A stretch of DNA of 63,048 nucleotides from Chthonomonas sp. UBA1950. GTDB taxonomy: Bacteria > Armatimonadota > Fimbriimonadia > Fimbriimonadales > Fimbriimonadaceae. Below the pieces are notes generated by a model. That model worked only from the letters and a program-made list of their open reading frames with translations, made no database searches and had not been told where the DNA came from. The position numbers were made by a program, and so were the translations under genes. How positions within the stretch are numbered: the first letter of the stretch is position 1; each line of letters begins with the position of its first letter. Positions 17,753-25,361 of this stretch are shown in pieces. The stretch covers positions 85,070 through 148,117 of the forward strand of contig DDEQ01000022.1 in the NCBI GenBank assembly GCA_002336105.1. Direction: 5' to 3'.

Positions 17753-18756
17753 TACTCGTCACCTCCAACAGGATGATAATCAGGGTCCTTCTCTCTGGTT
17801 GGTTTTACGATGCTCTTCTTCACGTAGGCTTTATCCTGCGATTTGAATAGCTGAACGGCAAAAACGTCATCTGGGCTAACCAGTCGCGGTTCTTTCACGG
17901 GCTTCCAAACACCCGCGCTCTTCTCTTCCGTTAGCGATTTTCCGGCAAACGGTCCTGAAGAAAGCGTGACATTAAGGGCACCTAATAGAATACATGTCCC
18001 GATAAGCATTTTCGACCAGTCTTGGCCGATGAGGCTACCTACGAGCACGGGCTGTCGAGTGAGGTAGGCACTGGCCGCATAGAACTCATCACCGATAAGC
18101 ACGTAATCGCACGCGGCTATAAAGAACGGTGTTTGAGTGGATTGCGTGGAGGAAGCAACCTGAATAGCACCGATGCTATTTGCCGTTTCTGCGAAGATCA
18201 ACGCTTCAGCGTAGAACTCGCCAAGGAAGAATGTTGCGGCTGCCTGTTCGCGAAGGATAAGTCCCGACACACCAGCAGCAAAAGCAAACTGACGGTCCGA
18301 AATATATCGAACGGAGTCTGGATCGTATCGATCCACCATGCCCTGTTCTTGGTAAACGTCTCGAATGATCTCTTGCGCAACCGTATAAATGGTTGCGTTG
18401 TAACAACAGAGGAGGATGGGGTTACCAAACTTTGCCGCAGTCTTGGTGACGTAGGAAAAGATATTGAGTGCCTGCACGACAACGGCGTTCACCGAGTCAC
18501 TAAGACCTGGAACCATGAGGACCGGGCGACCCATCTCAGTAGCTCGTCCGACGGCTTCATCAATCGCATTCAAACCTGCAATTCGACGAATGTAAAGCTC
18601 TTTGCCAGACCTCGCCCGAAGGATATTGATCAAGATGAAAGTGACGAGCAACAAGGGGACTAGACGACTTACCCAGCCAGTGTCTAGGTATTGTGCACCC
18701 CAGTAAATTTGTCCGAGAAGCCTCCCGGGGTCAATAAATTGCATTGGATTCTCCAT
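17752..18756 (-). CDS. DUF6754-like membrane-anchored protein, operon member 1
   Basis: This 334-residue protein has a hydrophobic segment near residues 30-46, a soluble alpha/beta domain (about 60-255) and a second membrane segment near 258-275 followed by a 60-residue charged tail. The segment GLNAIDEAVGRATEMGRPV followed by a glycine-rich turn, and the AAATFFLGEFYAEALIFAE helix, remind me of the DUF6754 family reported from Chloroflexota-like and other bacteria; this is recollection, not a search. Bordering residues suggest the soluble domain is cytoplasmic. The family has no assigned function that I know of. It is the first of four overlapping genes. ATG at 18756 follows the small protein gene by 43 bases. 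Confidence 0.72.
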   Translation of the reverse strand: MENPMQFIDPGRLLGQIYWGAQYLDTGWVSRLVPLLLVTFILINILRARSGKELYIRRIAGLNAIDEAVGRATEMGRPVLMVPGLSDSVNAVVVQALNIFSYVTKTAAKFGNPILLCCYNATIYTVAQEIIRDVYQEQGMVDRYDPDSVRYISDRQFAFAAGVSGLILREQAAATFFLGEFYAEALIFAETANSIGAIQVASSTQSTQTPFFIAACDYVLIGDEFYAASAYLTRQPVLVGSLIGQDWSKMLIGTCILLGALNVTLSSGPFAGKSLTEEKSAGVWKPVKEPRLVSPDDVFAVQLFKSQDKAYVKKSIVKPTREKDPDYHPVGGDE

Positions 18757-18799
18757 AGCATAGCCAATAGGCGGTTATTTCGCAAAGATTACGAATAGC

Positions 18800-19081
18800 C
18801 TATTGACGGTTTTCCTCCAGTTTTTGGATCAATCTTTCGATGTTTTCTCTTTTACTAAGCAAACGACTGTAGTTATTCACAAAGTCGTAACCAAACATTG
18901 GGACAAGAAATCCGGAAAAAGCGACGGCAGCATGGGCGCCAACATTGGCAATTGGTTTATGCATTTCGAGTGCAAGAATCGCCGGAACGTGCAGTTTCCG
19001 TTTGAGGATGTTCTCAGAGGCCTTGTTCAAAAGATCCTCTGTCTCCTCTTCAGTTAGTTCCGTATCCCACAAACTCGACAT
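18800..19081 (-). CDS. Small protein with one hydrophobic segment
   Basis: This 93-residue protein has an acidic, helical N-terminus (LTEEETEDLLNKASENILKR), a central hydrophobic stretch near 50-72 (AAVAFSGFLVPMFGYDFV) and a charged, coiled-coil-prone C-terminus. I recognise no family. It overlaps the preceding gene by 32 bases in a different frame and lies 43 bases before the four-gene membrane set, in the same direction. The overlap and codon use support its being real. It could be a small accessory subunit of the membrane complex. Confidence 0.62.
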   Translation of the reverse strand: MSSLWDTELTEEETEDLLNKASENILKRKLHVPAILALEMHKPIANVGAHAAVAFSGFLVPMFGYDFVNNYSRLLSKRENIERLIQKLEENRQ

Positions 19082-19493
19082 CTTCGCCTAGGTGTCCTCT
19101 TAACCATACTAACATAGGATCATGAACTTCATCGGTCGTCACCAAAGTGATCCCCCGAAAGGAATCAAGCCGCGATTCTTTTTCAAGCGGACTCAGCTTA
19201 ACCTGACGTCCAGAGACTAGCACTCGCTTCACTGATTTCAGTTCGATCTCATTGGTGCTAACAAAACGCCTAGACTGCGCCACTTCGTGGGTCATCGTGT
19301 ATAAGGTTGGGCACCAAAATTCCGACAGAAAGCTTGCAAACAAGGCTGCAACGAACACCGCTAGTACGGCATTTCGAAGCATGACCGTTCCTAAAACGGC
19401 AACCAAGACGATTGCGACCACAAATCCGAACTGCTTTGTTGTCGGAAGGCTCTTCCATGGCTGGATGGACCACTTATAGATAACTTCCGACAT
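19050..19493 (-). CDS. Membrane protein with two hydrophobic segments and a C-terminal soluble domain
   Basis: This 147-residue protein has two adjacent hydrophobic segments (about 22-40 and 42-62) followed by an 80-residue soluble part with alternating strands (SVKRVLVSGRQVKLS, FRGITLVTT, VEFVGYG). The layout of a membrane hairpin followed by a small beta-rich domain resembles bacterial PH-like membrane proteins, but I cannot confirm this. It starts six bases after the prs stop, and its 3' end overlaps the small protein gene. It therefore links the prs gene to the uncharacterised membrane operon in one transcript. Confidence 0.65.
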   Translation of the reverse strand: MSEVIYKWSIQPWKSLPTTKQFGFVVAIVLVAVLGTVMLRNAVLAVFVAALFASFLSEFWCPTLYTMTHEVAQSRRFVSTNEIELKSVKRVLVSGRQVKLSPLEKESRLDSFRGITLVTTDEVHDPMLVWLRGHLGEDVEFVGYGTN

Positions 19494-19499
19494 AGAAAC

Positions 19500-20441
19500 T
19501 TAGCGCCAATCTTCAAACAGAGCACTGACCGATTCGTTGAGATGGATTCGGCGAATTGCATCGGCAATCAAGGGCGCGGAACTTAATACAGTGAGTTTCT
19601 CAAACCGCTTTTCCTCGGCAATCGGAATGGTATCCAGGACAACAACCGATGAAAGCACACTATTTTGGAGACGCTCAGCGGCGTCTTGGCTGAACACTGG
19701 GTGTGTACAGCAAGCTACCACTTCTTTCGCGCCTTTTTTGACGAGGGCTTCGGCACCTTTCACGATCGAGCCACCAGTATCGATCATGTCGTCGATCATC
19801 ACGCATCGCTTGCCCTCAAAGTGACCAACGATTTCGACCACCTCAACCTGATTAGGAGCTGGCCGTCGCTTAGCAATAACGACGAACGGGCACTTCAACA
19901 TATCAGCTAGACCTTTCGCTCGTCCGACGCCGGCGACATCTGGGCTAACGACAACGACATCGTCGGCTAGATACCCTTTGTCGATAAAGTGTCGTCCAAG
20001 AATTGGACCGCCATAGAGATGGTCGACCGGAATATCGAAGAAACCTTGAATTTGTTGGGCGTGCAGGTCAAGCGCCACGACTCGACTAGCGCCGCGCATC
20101 GAGATGATGTCAGCGACGAGACGGGCCGTAATCGGCTCACGAGGCTTCACCTTCTTGTCTTGCCGAGCATAGCCGTAGTACGGCATCACAACCGTAATGC
20201 TACTAGCGGACGCACGAACAAAGGCGTCGAGCATGATGAACAACTCCATAAGGTTGTCGTTCGTTGGGCTGCATGTTGGCTGGAGAATAAAGATCTCGTG
20301 ACCACGAGCAGATTCCTGGATCATCACTCGAATTTCTCCATCGGAGAACTTCGTGGCCATGATTTGGCCAAGCGGTACCCCCAAGTGCTGCGCAACTTTC
20401 TGCGCTAGCTCGGGATGCGCAGTACCAGTGAACAGCTTCAT
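19500..20441 (-). CDS. prs: Ribose-phosphate pyrophosphokinase
   Basis: This cytosolic enzyme makes phosphoribosyl pyrophosphate from ribose 5-phosphate and ATP for purine, pyrimidine, histidine and tryptophan synthesis. The 313 residues include KFSDGEIRV (near 32-40), the QPTCSPTNDNLMEL region, the YYGYARQDKK flexible ATP loop, the catalytic VVVSPDVAGVGRA segment, and the ribose-phosphate loop VMIDDMIDTGGS. It lies 20 bases downstream of glmU, an order common in bacteria. The next gene downstream begins six bases after its stop, which makes prs the second gene of a transcript running to the terminator at 15.1 kb. Confidence 0.97.
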   Translation of the reverse strand: MKLFTGTAHPELAQKVAQHLGVPLGQIMATKFSDGEIRVMIQESARGHEIFILQPTCSPTNDNLMELFIMLDAFVRASASSITVVMPYYGYARQDKKVKPREPITARLVADIISMRGASRVVALDLHAQQIQGFFDIPVDHLYGGPILGRHFIDKGYLADDVVVVSPDVAGVGRAKGLADMLKCPFVVIAKRRPAPNQVEVVEIVGHFEGKRCVMIDDMIDTGGSIVKGAEALVKKGAKEVVACCTHPVFSQDAAERLQNSVLSSVVVLDTIPIAEEKRFEKLTVLSSAPLIADAIRRIHLNESVSALFEDWR

Positions 20442-20461
20442 GCCGCTTAAATCTCGGCCCT

Positions 20462-21874
20462 TTAGTTCGTCTTTGATTGTTTCTTCCTCCGGTAATCAGA
20501 AGCCCAGCCGTCCTTGTTTTCTTGTCTAGCTCGGCCAAAACCTGCTGAATCAGCAGGTACATCTTTTGTGATCACGCTACCGGCGGTTAATAATGCGCGA
20601 TCTCCAATATTCACCGGGGCGACGAGCGTTACGCCAGTGCCTACAAACACGTCTTCCCCGATTGTTGTGTGGTGCTTCGTAAAGCCGTCGTAATTGGCGA
20701 CAATCGCTCCAGCACCGATATTCGTATGTGCGCCTATTTCGGCATCGCCAACATAAGTGAGATGTGGCACTTTCACGCCTGTTGCTAAGGTCGACTTCTT
20801 GATTTCCACAAAGTCGCCAAGCTTGACACCATCACCCAGCACAGTTTCCGGTCGAAGATTGCAATACGGTCCGCACCAAACGTTGTTTCCAAGTTTTGAT
20901 TCAGCAATGTTACAGAAAAGGATGGTTGTGCCGTTTCCGATCTGGCTTGCCGTGATTCTTGTTGCTGGTCCAATTTCACAATCTGAACCAATAGTCACTT
21001 TGCCCTCTAAGTACACGTTGGGATGGATTGTCGTATTGTGCCCGATCTCAACGTCTGGCCCGATAAAAACCGAGTCGGGGTCGATTATTGTGACACCAGA
21101 AAGCGCGATTTTCTTCAACAGAATCAGTCGCAGTTGCTTAGAGGCTTCAGCAAGTTGCCACCTGTCGTTCACTCCGACCAGGGCTCCTTCTTCTTCGATG
21201 GGTGCGGCTACCACTTTCTTCGAGACTGAGCGCAGATAGGTGATCATATCAGTCAAGTAGAACTCGCCCTGGCTGTTGTTATTGCTCAGGTGAGGTAGGC
21301 CCTCCAGTAGATCCGAAGAGTTAAAGCAATAAAGACTCGTGTTCACGTTTTGAATCTTCTTTTGCTCTGGCGTGGCGTCTTTGTGTTCGACAATAGCCAG
21401 ACATTCCCCAGATTCACTCGTTACAACCCGGCCATAGCCAGTTGGATCTTGTACGAAAGCAGTCGCCACCGTGCAGGAAGCTCCAGCCTCTTCGTGGACA
21501 CGCACAATATTTTGTAGCGTTTCGCTTGATAGTAGCGGGGCATCCCCGGGAACGACTAACACTGTCCCATTCAAGTTTTCGAGTAAATGAGCCGCCATTT
21601 GAACTGCGTGTCCAGTACCTTTCTGCTCGTGTTGCCAGGCGTAGTCGTAAGAAGCACCCAACTTAGCCTGGATTTGGTCACCCCCGTGTCCGACGACCAC
21701 AATCGGCTTTTCGACTCCGATTTCTTTGACCGCTCGCCCAACCAATTCCACCATAGGTACTCCACAAACCTCGTGAAGGCCTTTGGGCAGGTCGGACTTC
21801 ATTCGAGTCCCTTTGCCAGCCGCAAGGATGATAGCCGTGATAGATGCGTTCGCCATGGAAAGGAATGCCCACAA
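20462..21874 (-). CDS. glmU: Bifunctional GlmU: GlcN-1-P acetyltransferase and GlcNAc-1-P uridyltransferase
   Basis: This enzyme acetylates glucosamine 1-phosphate and then transfers UMP to give UDP-GlcNAc, the precursor of peptidoglycan. The N-terminal uridyltransferase domain has IILAAGKGTRMKSDLPKGLH at its start (residues about 15-34). The C-terminal half from about 250 is a left-handed parallel beta-helix of hexapeptide repeats (IGSDCEIG, IGNGTTI, IGAHTNIGAG). I keep the TTG at 21874 as start because AGGAAG lies seven bases upstream of it, whereas the in-frame ATG at 21856 has no Shine-Dalgarno; the shorter form of 464 residues is the alternative. It probably leads the operon glmU-prs-membrane genes. 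Confidence 0.95.
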   Translation of the reverse strand: MWAFLSMANASITAIILAAGKGTRMKSDLPKGLHEVCGVPMVELVGRAVKEIGVEKPIVVVGHGGDQIQAKLGASYDYAWQHEQKGTGHAVQMAAHLLENLNGTVLVVPGDAPLLSSETLQNIVRVHEEAGASCTVATAFVQDPTGYGRVVTSESGECLAIVEHKDATPEQKKIQNVNTSLYCFNSSDLLEGLPHLSNNNSQGEFYLTDMITYLRSVSKKVVAAPIEEEGALVGVNDRWQLAEASKQLRLILLKKIALSGVTIIDPDSVFIGPDVEIGHNTTIHPNVYLEGKVTIGSDCEIGPATRITASQIGNGTTILFCNIAESKLGNNVWCGPYCNLRPETVLGDGVKLGDFVEIKKSTLATGVKVPHLTYVGDAEIGAHTNIGAGAIVANYDGFTKHHTTIGEDVFVGTGVTLVAPVNIGDRALLTAGSVITKDVPADSAGFGRARQENKDGWASDYRRKKQSKTN

Positions 21875-21918
21875 ATCGGGGCTTCCTATTTTGAACGGTT
21901 TATTAAGCTACTAACAAG

Positions 21919-22143
21919 TCAATGTTTGTCCGTGTTCTTATATGCGTCTTGAATTGCACCACGGATCTCATCATTCGGACTCATTTCTTCTTCGCCAGGT
22001 TCTTTCATCTGGTGCGCAGCCTTTTGAGATCCAGTCTCGACGCCCGATTCGCTGCTACCACTTAGAGCCTTGCCAATCTTGACAGCTAGAACCATCAAGA
22101 TCACGATTACAACTAACAAGCCGATATAGCCCGCAATTCTCAT
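21919..22143 (-). CDS. Small single-pass membrane protein
   Basis: This 74-residue protein has one N-terminal membrane segment (about residues 5-26, ending in a lysine) and a polar, acidic tail with the NDEIRGAIQDAYKN helix. It resembles no family that I recognise. It sits between folB and glmU in the same orientation, 45 bases before glmU and 39 bases after folB. Its context and composition are those of a real gene, but the function is unknown. Confidence 0.6.
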   Translation of the reverse strand: MRIAGYIGLLVVIVILMVLAVKIGKALSGSSESGVETGSQKAAHQMKEPGEEEMSPNDEIRGAIQDAYKNTDKH

Positions 22144-22182
22144 TTACTTATTTGTATGATCGGCAGTATAAAGGGCCAGTCT

Positions 22183-22566
22183 TTACGAAATCGGACGAAC
22201 AAGCGTGATTTCAACCCCGACCGCTTCAGCAATGATCGGCGCAGGTGGGAGGGGTTTCTCGATACGAATTCGAACAGAAGCCACCTCTTCATATTCATTG
22301 AGGATCGCGTCTGCAATCACCCTTGCCAGCCTTTCAATTGTTCGATATCGCTTAGCCTGAGCAATAAAAAGTGCTGTTCTAGAAACGGCTCCATAGTCAA
22401 CAGTCTCGCTGACGTCGTCCGAAAGTTGCGCCGTTTCTTCGACCTCTAGTGCTATGTTAATCCGATATCGATGACCAATAGTTTGCTCTTCATCTGGCAC
22501 CCCGTGATGCCCGTAAAACTCCAAACCTCGAACGAAGACAGTGGTCACTTCTTTATTAGACCACAA
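22183..22566 (-). CDS. folB: Dihydroneopterin aldolase
   Basis: This enzyme cleaves 7,8-dihydroneopterin to 6-hydroxymethyl-dihydropterin and glycolaldehyde in folate synthesis. The 127-residue length is typical. The GLEFYGHHGVPDEEQ segment (near 14-28), VDYGAVSRTA (substrate-binding loop), and the late VRIRIEKPLPP segment with the catalytic lysine are all present. The start is uncertain: TTG at 22566 gives the full product, while an in-frame GTG at 22548 would still retain the fold; neither has a clear Shine-Dalgarno. The 5' end faces nusA across a short divergent promoter region. Confidence 0.92.
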   Translation of the reverse strand: MWSNKEVTTVFVRGLEFYGHHGVPDEEQTIGHRYRINIALEVEETAQLSDDVSETVDYGAVSRTALFIAQAKRYRTIERLARVIADAILNEYEEVASVRIRIEKPLPPAPIIAEAVGVEITLVRPIS

Positions 22567-22575
22567 CCGATCTGC

Positions 22576-22637
22576 TATACTCGACGTAACAATTAAAGAG
22601 CGCCCATTTCCAAAGGTGGCTTTAGCCGCCTTTTTTT
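22576..22637 (+). promoter_or_regulatory. nusA leader with terminator-like hairpin (attenuator candidate)
   Basis: A TATACT hexamer at 22576-22581 could be the -10 of a nusA promoter. Downstream of it, AAAGGTGGC (22612-22620) and GCCGCCTTT (22625-22633) pair over nine positions (one G-T) around a TTTA loop, and the T-run extends to 22637. This is a complete intrinsic terminator in the plus direction placed 30 bases before the nusA ATG (22669), where no upstream plus-strand gene exists to be terminated. That suggests transcription attenuation of nusA, whose product modulates hairpin-dependent termination. Confidence 0.65.
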
Positions 22638-22668
22638 GTACGCGCTCGTAGGTAACGGGGGAAAAGCG

Positions 22669-23706
22669 ATGGATATTCTACAGCAACTCAATCAGATCGC
22701 AGTCGAGCGAGACCTCCCTCTGGAAGATCTCCAAAAGGAATTGGAAGGGTCGCTCGCAATTGCGTACAAAAAGTACGTGGGAGCCATTGGCGAAGTCAGT
22801 GTTAAGCTTGATCCCCGCAAAGGTTGGACAGCTAGCGTTGAAAAAGAGGTCGTTGGTTTAGTTACAGAACCCGCCATTCAGATTTCGCTCGCCGATGCCC
22901 GAAGACGACAGTCCGATGCCGAGATCGGAGACTTTGTCGCCATGGAGGTTGACCCGAACCGGTTTGGTCGTATCGCAGCTCAAACCTTCAAGCAAGTTTT
23001 GTCTCAGAAGCTTCGAGAGGCTGAAACACGACGCATTCACGACGTTTTTCACGAAAAAATGGGCGATGTTGTGACCGGAACCGTCAGTCGCCGCGAAGGT
23101 CAAAGTATTTTTATCCAAGTCAATAAGGTTGAAGCAGAACTTCCTCGTCGAGAGCAAGTTCCGACCGAACCGTATCGACCCAACGACAGGCTCAAGGTTT
23201 ACGTTTACAAAGTCGACGACTCTCAACGACGCCTTCGCGTCATCGTTAGTCGTACGCACCCGAACCTGCTTCGCAAGCTGTTCGAGCTTGAAGTTCCCGA
23301 GATCACAAACGGCACCGTGATCATTAAGAGTGTCGCACGTGAACCCGGCCAACGAAGCAAGATCGCGGTCTATTCGACCGACGAAAGAGTTGACCCAATC
23401 GGCGCTTGCATTGGCCCTCGCGGTGCCCGCGTTCAAACCATCGTAGACGAACTATACGATGAAAAGATCGACGTCGTGCCTTTCAACGAAGAGCCAAAGA
23501 AGTTCATCACAGACTCGCTCTCACCAGCCAAGGTGAACTCCATTAAGCTGAATGAGGATGAAAGGAGTGCTTACGTGGTCGTTCCCGATAACCAGCTTTC
23601 GCTCGCTATCGGAAAGGGCGGTCAGAACGTCAGACTTGCCGCTCGACTGACAGATTGGAAGATCGACATTCGAAGTGAAAGCCAAGCAGCTTCTGAAAAG
23701 AAGTAA
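22669..23706 (+). CDS. nusA: Transcription termination/antitermination factor NusA
   Basis: NusA binds RNA polymerase and nascent RNA and controls pausing, termination and antitermination. The 345 residues comprise the N-terminal polymerase-binding domain (about 1-125), an S1 domain (about 130-200, GDVVTGTVSRREGQSIFI), and KH1 and KH2 domains (GACIGPRGARVQTI near 250 and LAIGKGGQNVRLAARLT near 320). It lacks the extra acidic repeats found in gamma-proteobacteria. The ATG at 22669 has GGGGGA seven bases upstream; the in-frame TTG at 22636 is inside the leader terminator and is rejected. rimP and infB, its usual partners, are absent, so nusA appears to be monocistronic. Confidence 0.96.
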   Translation: MDILQQLNQIAVERDLPLEDLQKELEGSLAIAYKKYVGAIGEVSVKLDPRKGWTASVEKEVVGLVTEPAIQISLADARRRQSDAEIGDFVAMEVDPNRFGRIAAQTFKQVLSQKLREAETRRIHDVFHEKMGDVVTGTVSRREGQSIFIQVNKVEAELPRREQVPTEPYRPNDRLKVYVYKVDDSQRRLRVIVSRTHPNLLRKLFELEVPEITNGTVIIKSVAREPGQRSKIAVYSTDERVDPIGACIGPRGARVQTIVDELYDEKIDVVPFNEEPKKFITDSLSPAKVNSIKLNEDERSAYVVVPDNQLSLAIGKGGQNVRLAARLTDWKIDIRSESQAASEKK

Positions 23707-23726
23707 CTGCTGGCGACTCCAAACTA

Positions 23727-23765
23727 CTAAGGCGCTAGACATTGTCTAGCACCTTAGTTATTTTG
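23727..23765 (+). terminator. Terminator after nusA
   Basis: CTAAGGCGCTAGAC (23727-23740) and GTCTAGCACCTTAG (23744-23757) form a 14-position stem with a single C-A mismatch and a three-base loop, followed by TTATTTT. It lies between the 3' ends of nusA and the convergent secreted-protein gene and could serve both strands, though the T-run is better on the plus strand. Confidence 0.8.
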
Positions 23766-23778
23766 GGGAACCGCTGAC

Positions 23779-24327
23779 TTAGTGCTCAAGCCCTAGAGTT
23801 GGGCTCCAACGAGGAGACGGCATGTGCTCGTACTGGCTAATTCGGGTGAGAAAAAAGCCTACGGTATCACCGAATTGCTTTGTTGTCAAACCCGGCTTCG
23901 GCCCAACCGCAAGCACGCCAATCGGCCCGACGAACCCTCCTTTAGCAAGGTCAGTCAGTTTCTTTTTGGTCGCTTCGTTTGCAACCCTAAAGACGGAAAT
24001 GTTGACTTGGATGGGGTTAGGAATTAGTTTGAACGCCGGTCCGCTCTGTGTATAGATCCGACTAAGTTCATCTATAACCTGTTCGCGTGTGACGGGCTTC
24101 GAACTGGTCGCGATGGAAGAAGACTTCACTAAGTCTTTCTCCGTCGCAGTATTCAGCACTTTTCCAATCTTGTCAAAGACGGCTTTAGCTTCTGCGCAAG
24201 TCACCGGGTTATTGTCCACGCTCGCCGTTGGGGACTGCGTTTTGTGTTGCAGTTTTTTCGGACCGCTCTCCTGAGCAGTTGCTGCTGCAGCTACGGCTAG
24301 ACAAATCAATAGCCCGGTGATCTTCAT
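23779..24327 (-). CDS. Secreted protein of unknown function, coupled to mreB
   Basis: This 182-residue protein has a signal peptide (hydrophobic residues 4-17, likely cleavage after ATAQ). The mature part begins with a disordered Thr/Ser stretch, contains two Cys-free helices (AEAKAVFDKIGKVLNTATEKD), then a short alpha/beta region with ISVFRVANEATKKKL. I recognise no family. Its ATG overlaps the mreB stop by four bases, so it is co-translated with the shape-determining actin homologue. Link to envelope growth is inferred from this position only. Confidence 0.7.
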   Translation of the reverse strand: MKITGLLICLAVAAAATAQESGPKKLQHKTQSPTASVDNNPVTCAEAKAVFDKIGKVLNTATEKDLVKSSSIATSSKPVTREQVIDELSRIYTQSGPAFKLIPNPIQVNISVFRVANEATKKKLTDLAKGGFVGPIGVLAVGPKPGLTTKQFGDTVGFFLTRISQYEHMPSPRWSPTLGLEH

Positions 24328-25361
24328 ATCGAACTCACTGCGCCGCTTTGCCGGATCGCATCAATCTCTTCGAGCGCCTTTCCGGTTCCAATCGCAACAC
24401 AATTAAGTGCATTATCGGCTACGCGGACGGGAATATCCGTAACACTGTGCAAAAGTCTGTCGAGACCGCGAAGTAGCGCTCCTCCGCCAGTGAGAGTGAT
24501 TCCACGCTCGATGATGTCACTTCCAAGTTCGGGAGGCGTCTCTTCTAGAACAGCACAAACCTTTTCGGCGATCTGCCTAACAGGTTCGCTCAGGGCTTCC
24601 CGAATTTCATCGCTCGTGATTTCAACGGTTTTGGGAAGTCCTGCGACCAAGTCACGGCCTCGAATCTCCATCTTCAGTTCTTGAGCAAGGGGATGAGCTG
24701 AACCGACTTTGATCTTGATATCTTCAGCGGTAGGATCACCAATCATCAGGTTGTAAGCATTGCGGATGTGTCGGATGATTGCCTCATCCAATTTATTCCC
24801 ACCTACTCGAAGGCTTTGAGACAAAACGATTCCGCCTAAACTAATGACAGCGACGTCTGATGTACCTCCACCAATGTCGATCACCATGTTGCCGCCTGGT
24901 TGGCTAATCGGCAAACCGGCACCAATTGCGGCAGCCATCGGTTCCTCGATGGTCATGGCAATGCCTGCACCGGCTTCCTTTGCTGCTTGAATAACAGCAC
25001 GTCTTTCGACGTTCGTGACACCACTTGGAACACAAACGAGCGTGGTCGGCTTAATTCGAATAGGCAAAGATCCGCCGCAAGTCTTCTTCAGAATGTACTG
25101 AAGCATCTTGAGCGTCGTCGTGTAATCAGCGATAACGCCATCACGCAATGGACGTATCGCGGTGATGTTGCCAGGAGTTCTACCCAGCATATCTCTCGCT
25201 TCGTTTCCGACTGCAAGAACGCGACCGTTGGCGTTGCTAATCGCAACGACACTTGGTTCATTTAGAACGATGCCTTTTCCACGACGGAACACAAGAATGT
25301 TCGCCGTTCCCAGGTCTATGCCGATTTCGGGTACGAGCCTCAAAGGAATACTTTTTCTCAC
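24324..25361 (-). CDS. mreB: Rod shape-determining actin homologue MreB
   Basis: This actin-fold ATPase forms membrane-bound filaments that orient peptidoglycan synthesis in rod-shaped cells. The 345 residues carry IGIDLGTANILVF (phosphate 1), the VCVPSGVTNVERRA segment, IDIGGGTSDVAVIS (phosphate 2), EEPMAAAIGAGLP (near 140) and TGGGALLRGLD (adenosine motif). It starts with GTG at 25361, directly abutting the murA stop at 25362, so the two are in one transcript. mreC and mreD do not follow. The short amphipathic N-terminus (RKSIPLRLV) might help membrane attachment. Confidence 0.96.
   Translation of the reverse strand: MRKSIPLRLVPEIGIDLGTANILVFRRGKGIVLNEPSVVAISNANGRVLAVGNEARDMLGRTPGNITAIRPLRDGVIADYTTTLKMLQYILKKTCGGSLPIRIKPTTLVCVPSGVTNVERRAVIQAAKEAGAGIAMTIEEPMAAAIGAGLPISQPGGNMVIDIGGGTSDVAVISLGGIVLSQSLRVGGNKLDEAIIRHIRNAYNLMIGDPTAEDIKIKVGSAHPLAQELKMEIRGRDLVAGLPKTVEITSDEIREALSEPVRQIAEKVCAVLEETPPELGSDIIERGITLTGGGALLRGLDRLLHSVTDIPVRVADNALNCVAIGTGKALEEIDAIRQSGAVSSI

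Noticed and set aside
18022..18663. 213-codon open frame opposite the DUF6754-like gene
   Set aside because: It lies wholly on the other strand of a better gene within an operon, and its product is Arg/Asn-rich without a recognisable fold.
22858..23436. 192-codon open frame opposite nusA
   Set aside because: It is antisense to the S1 and KH regions of nusA and resembles no protein.
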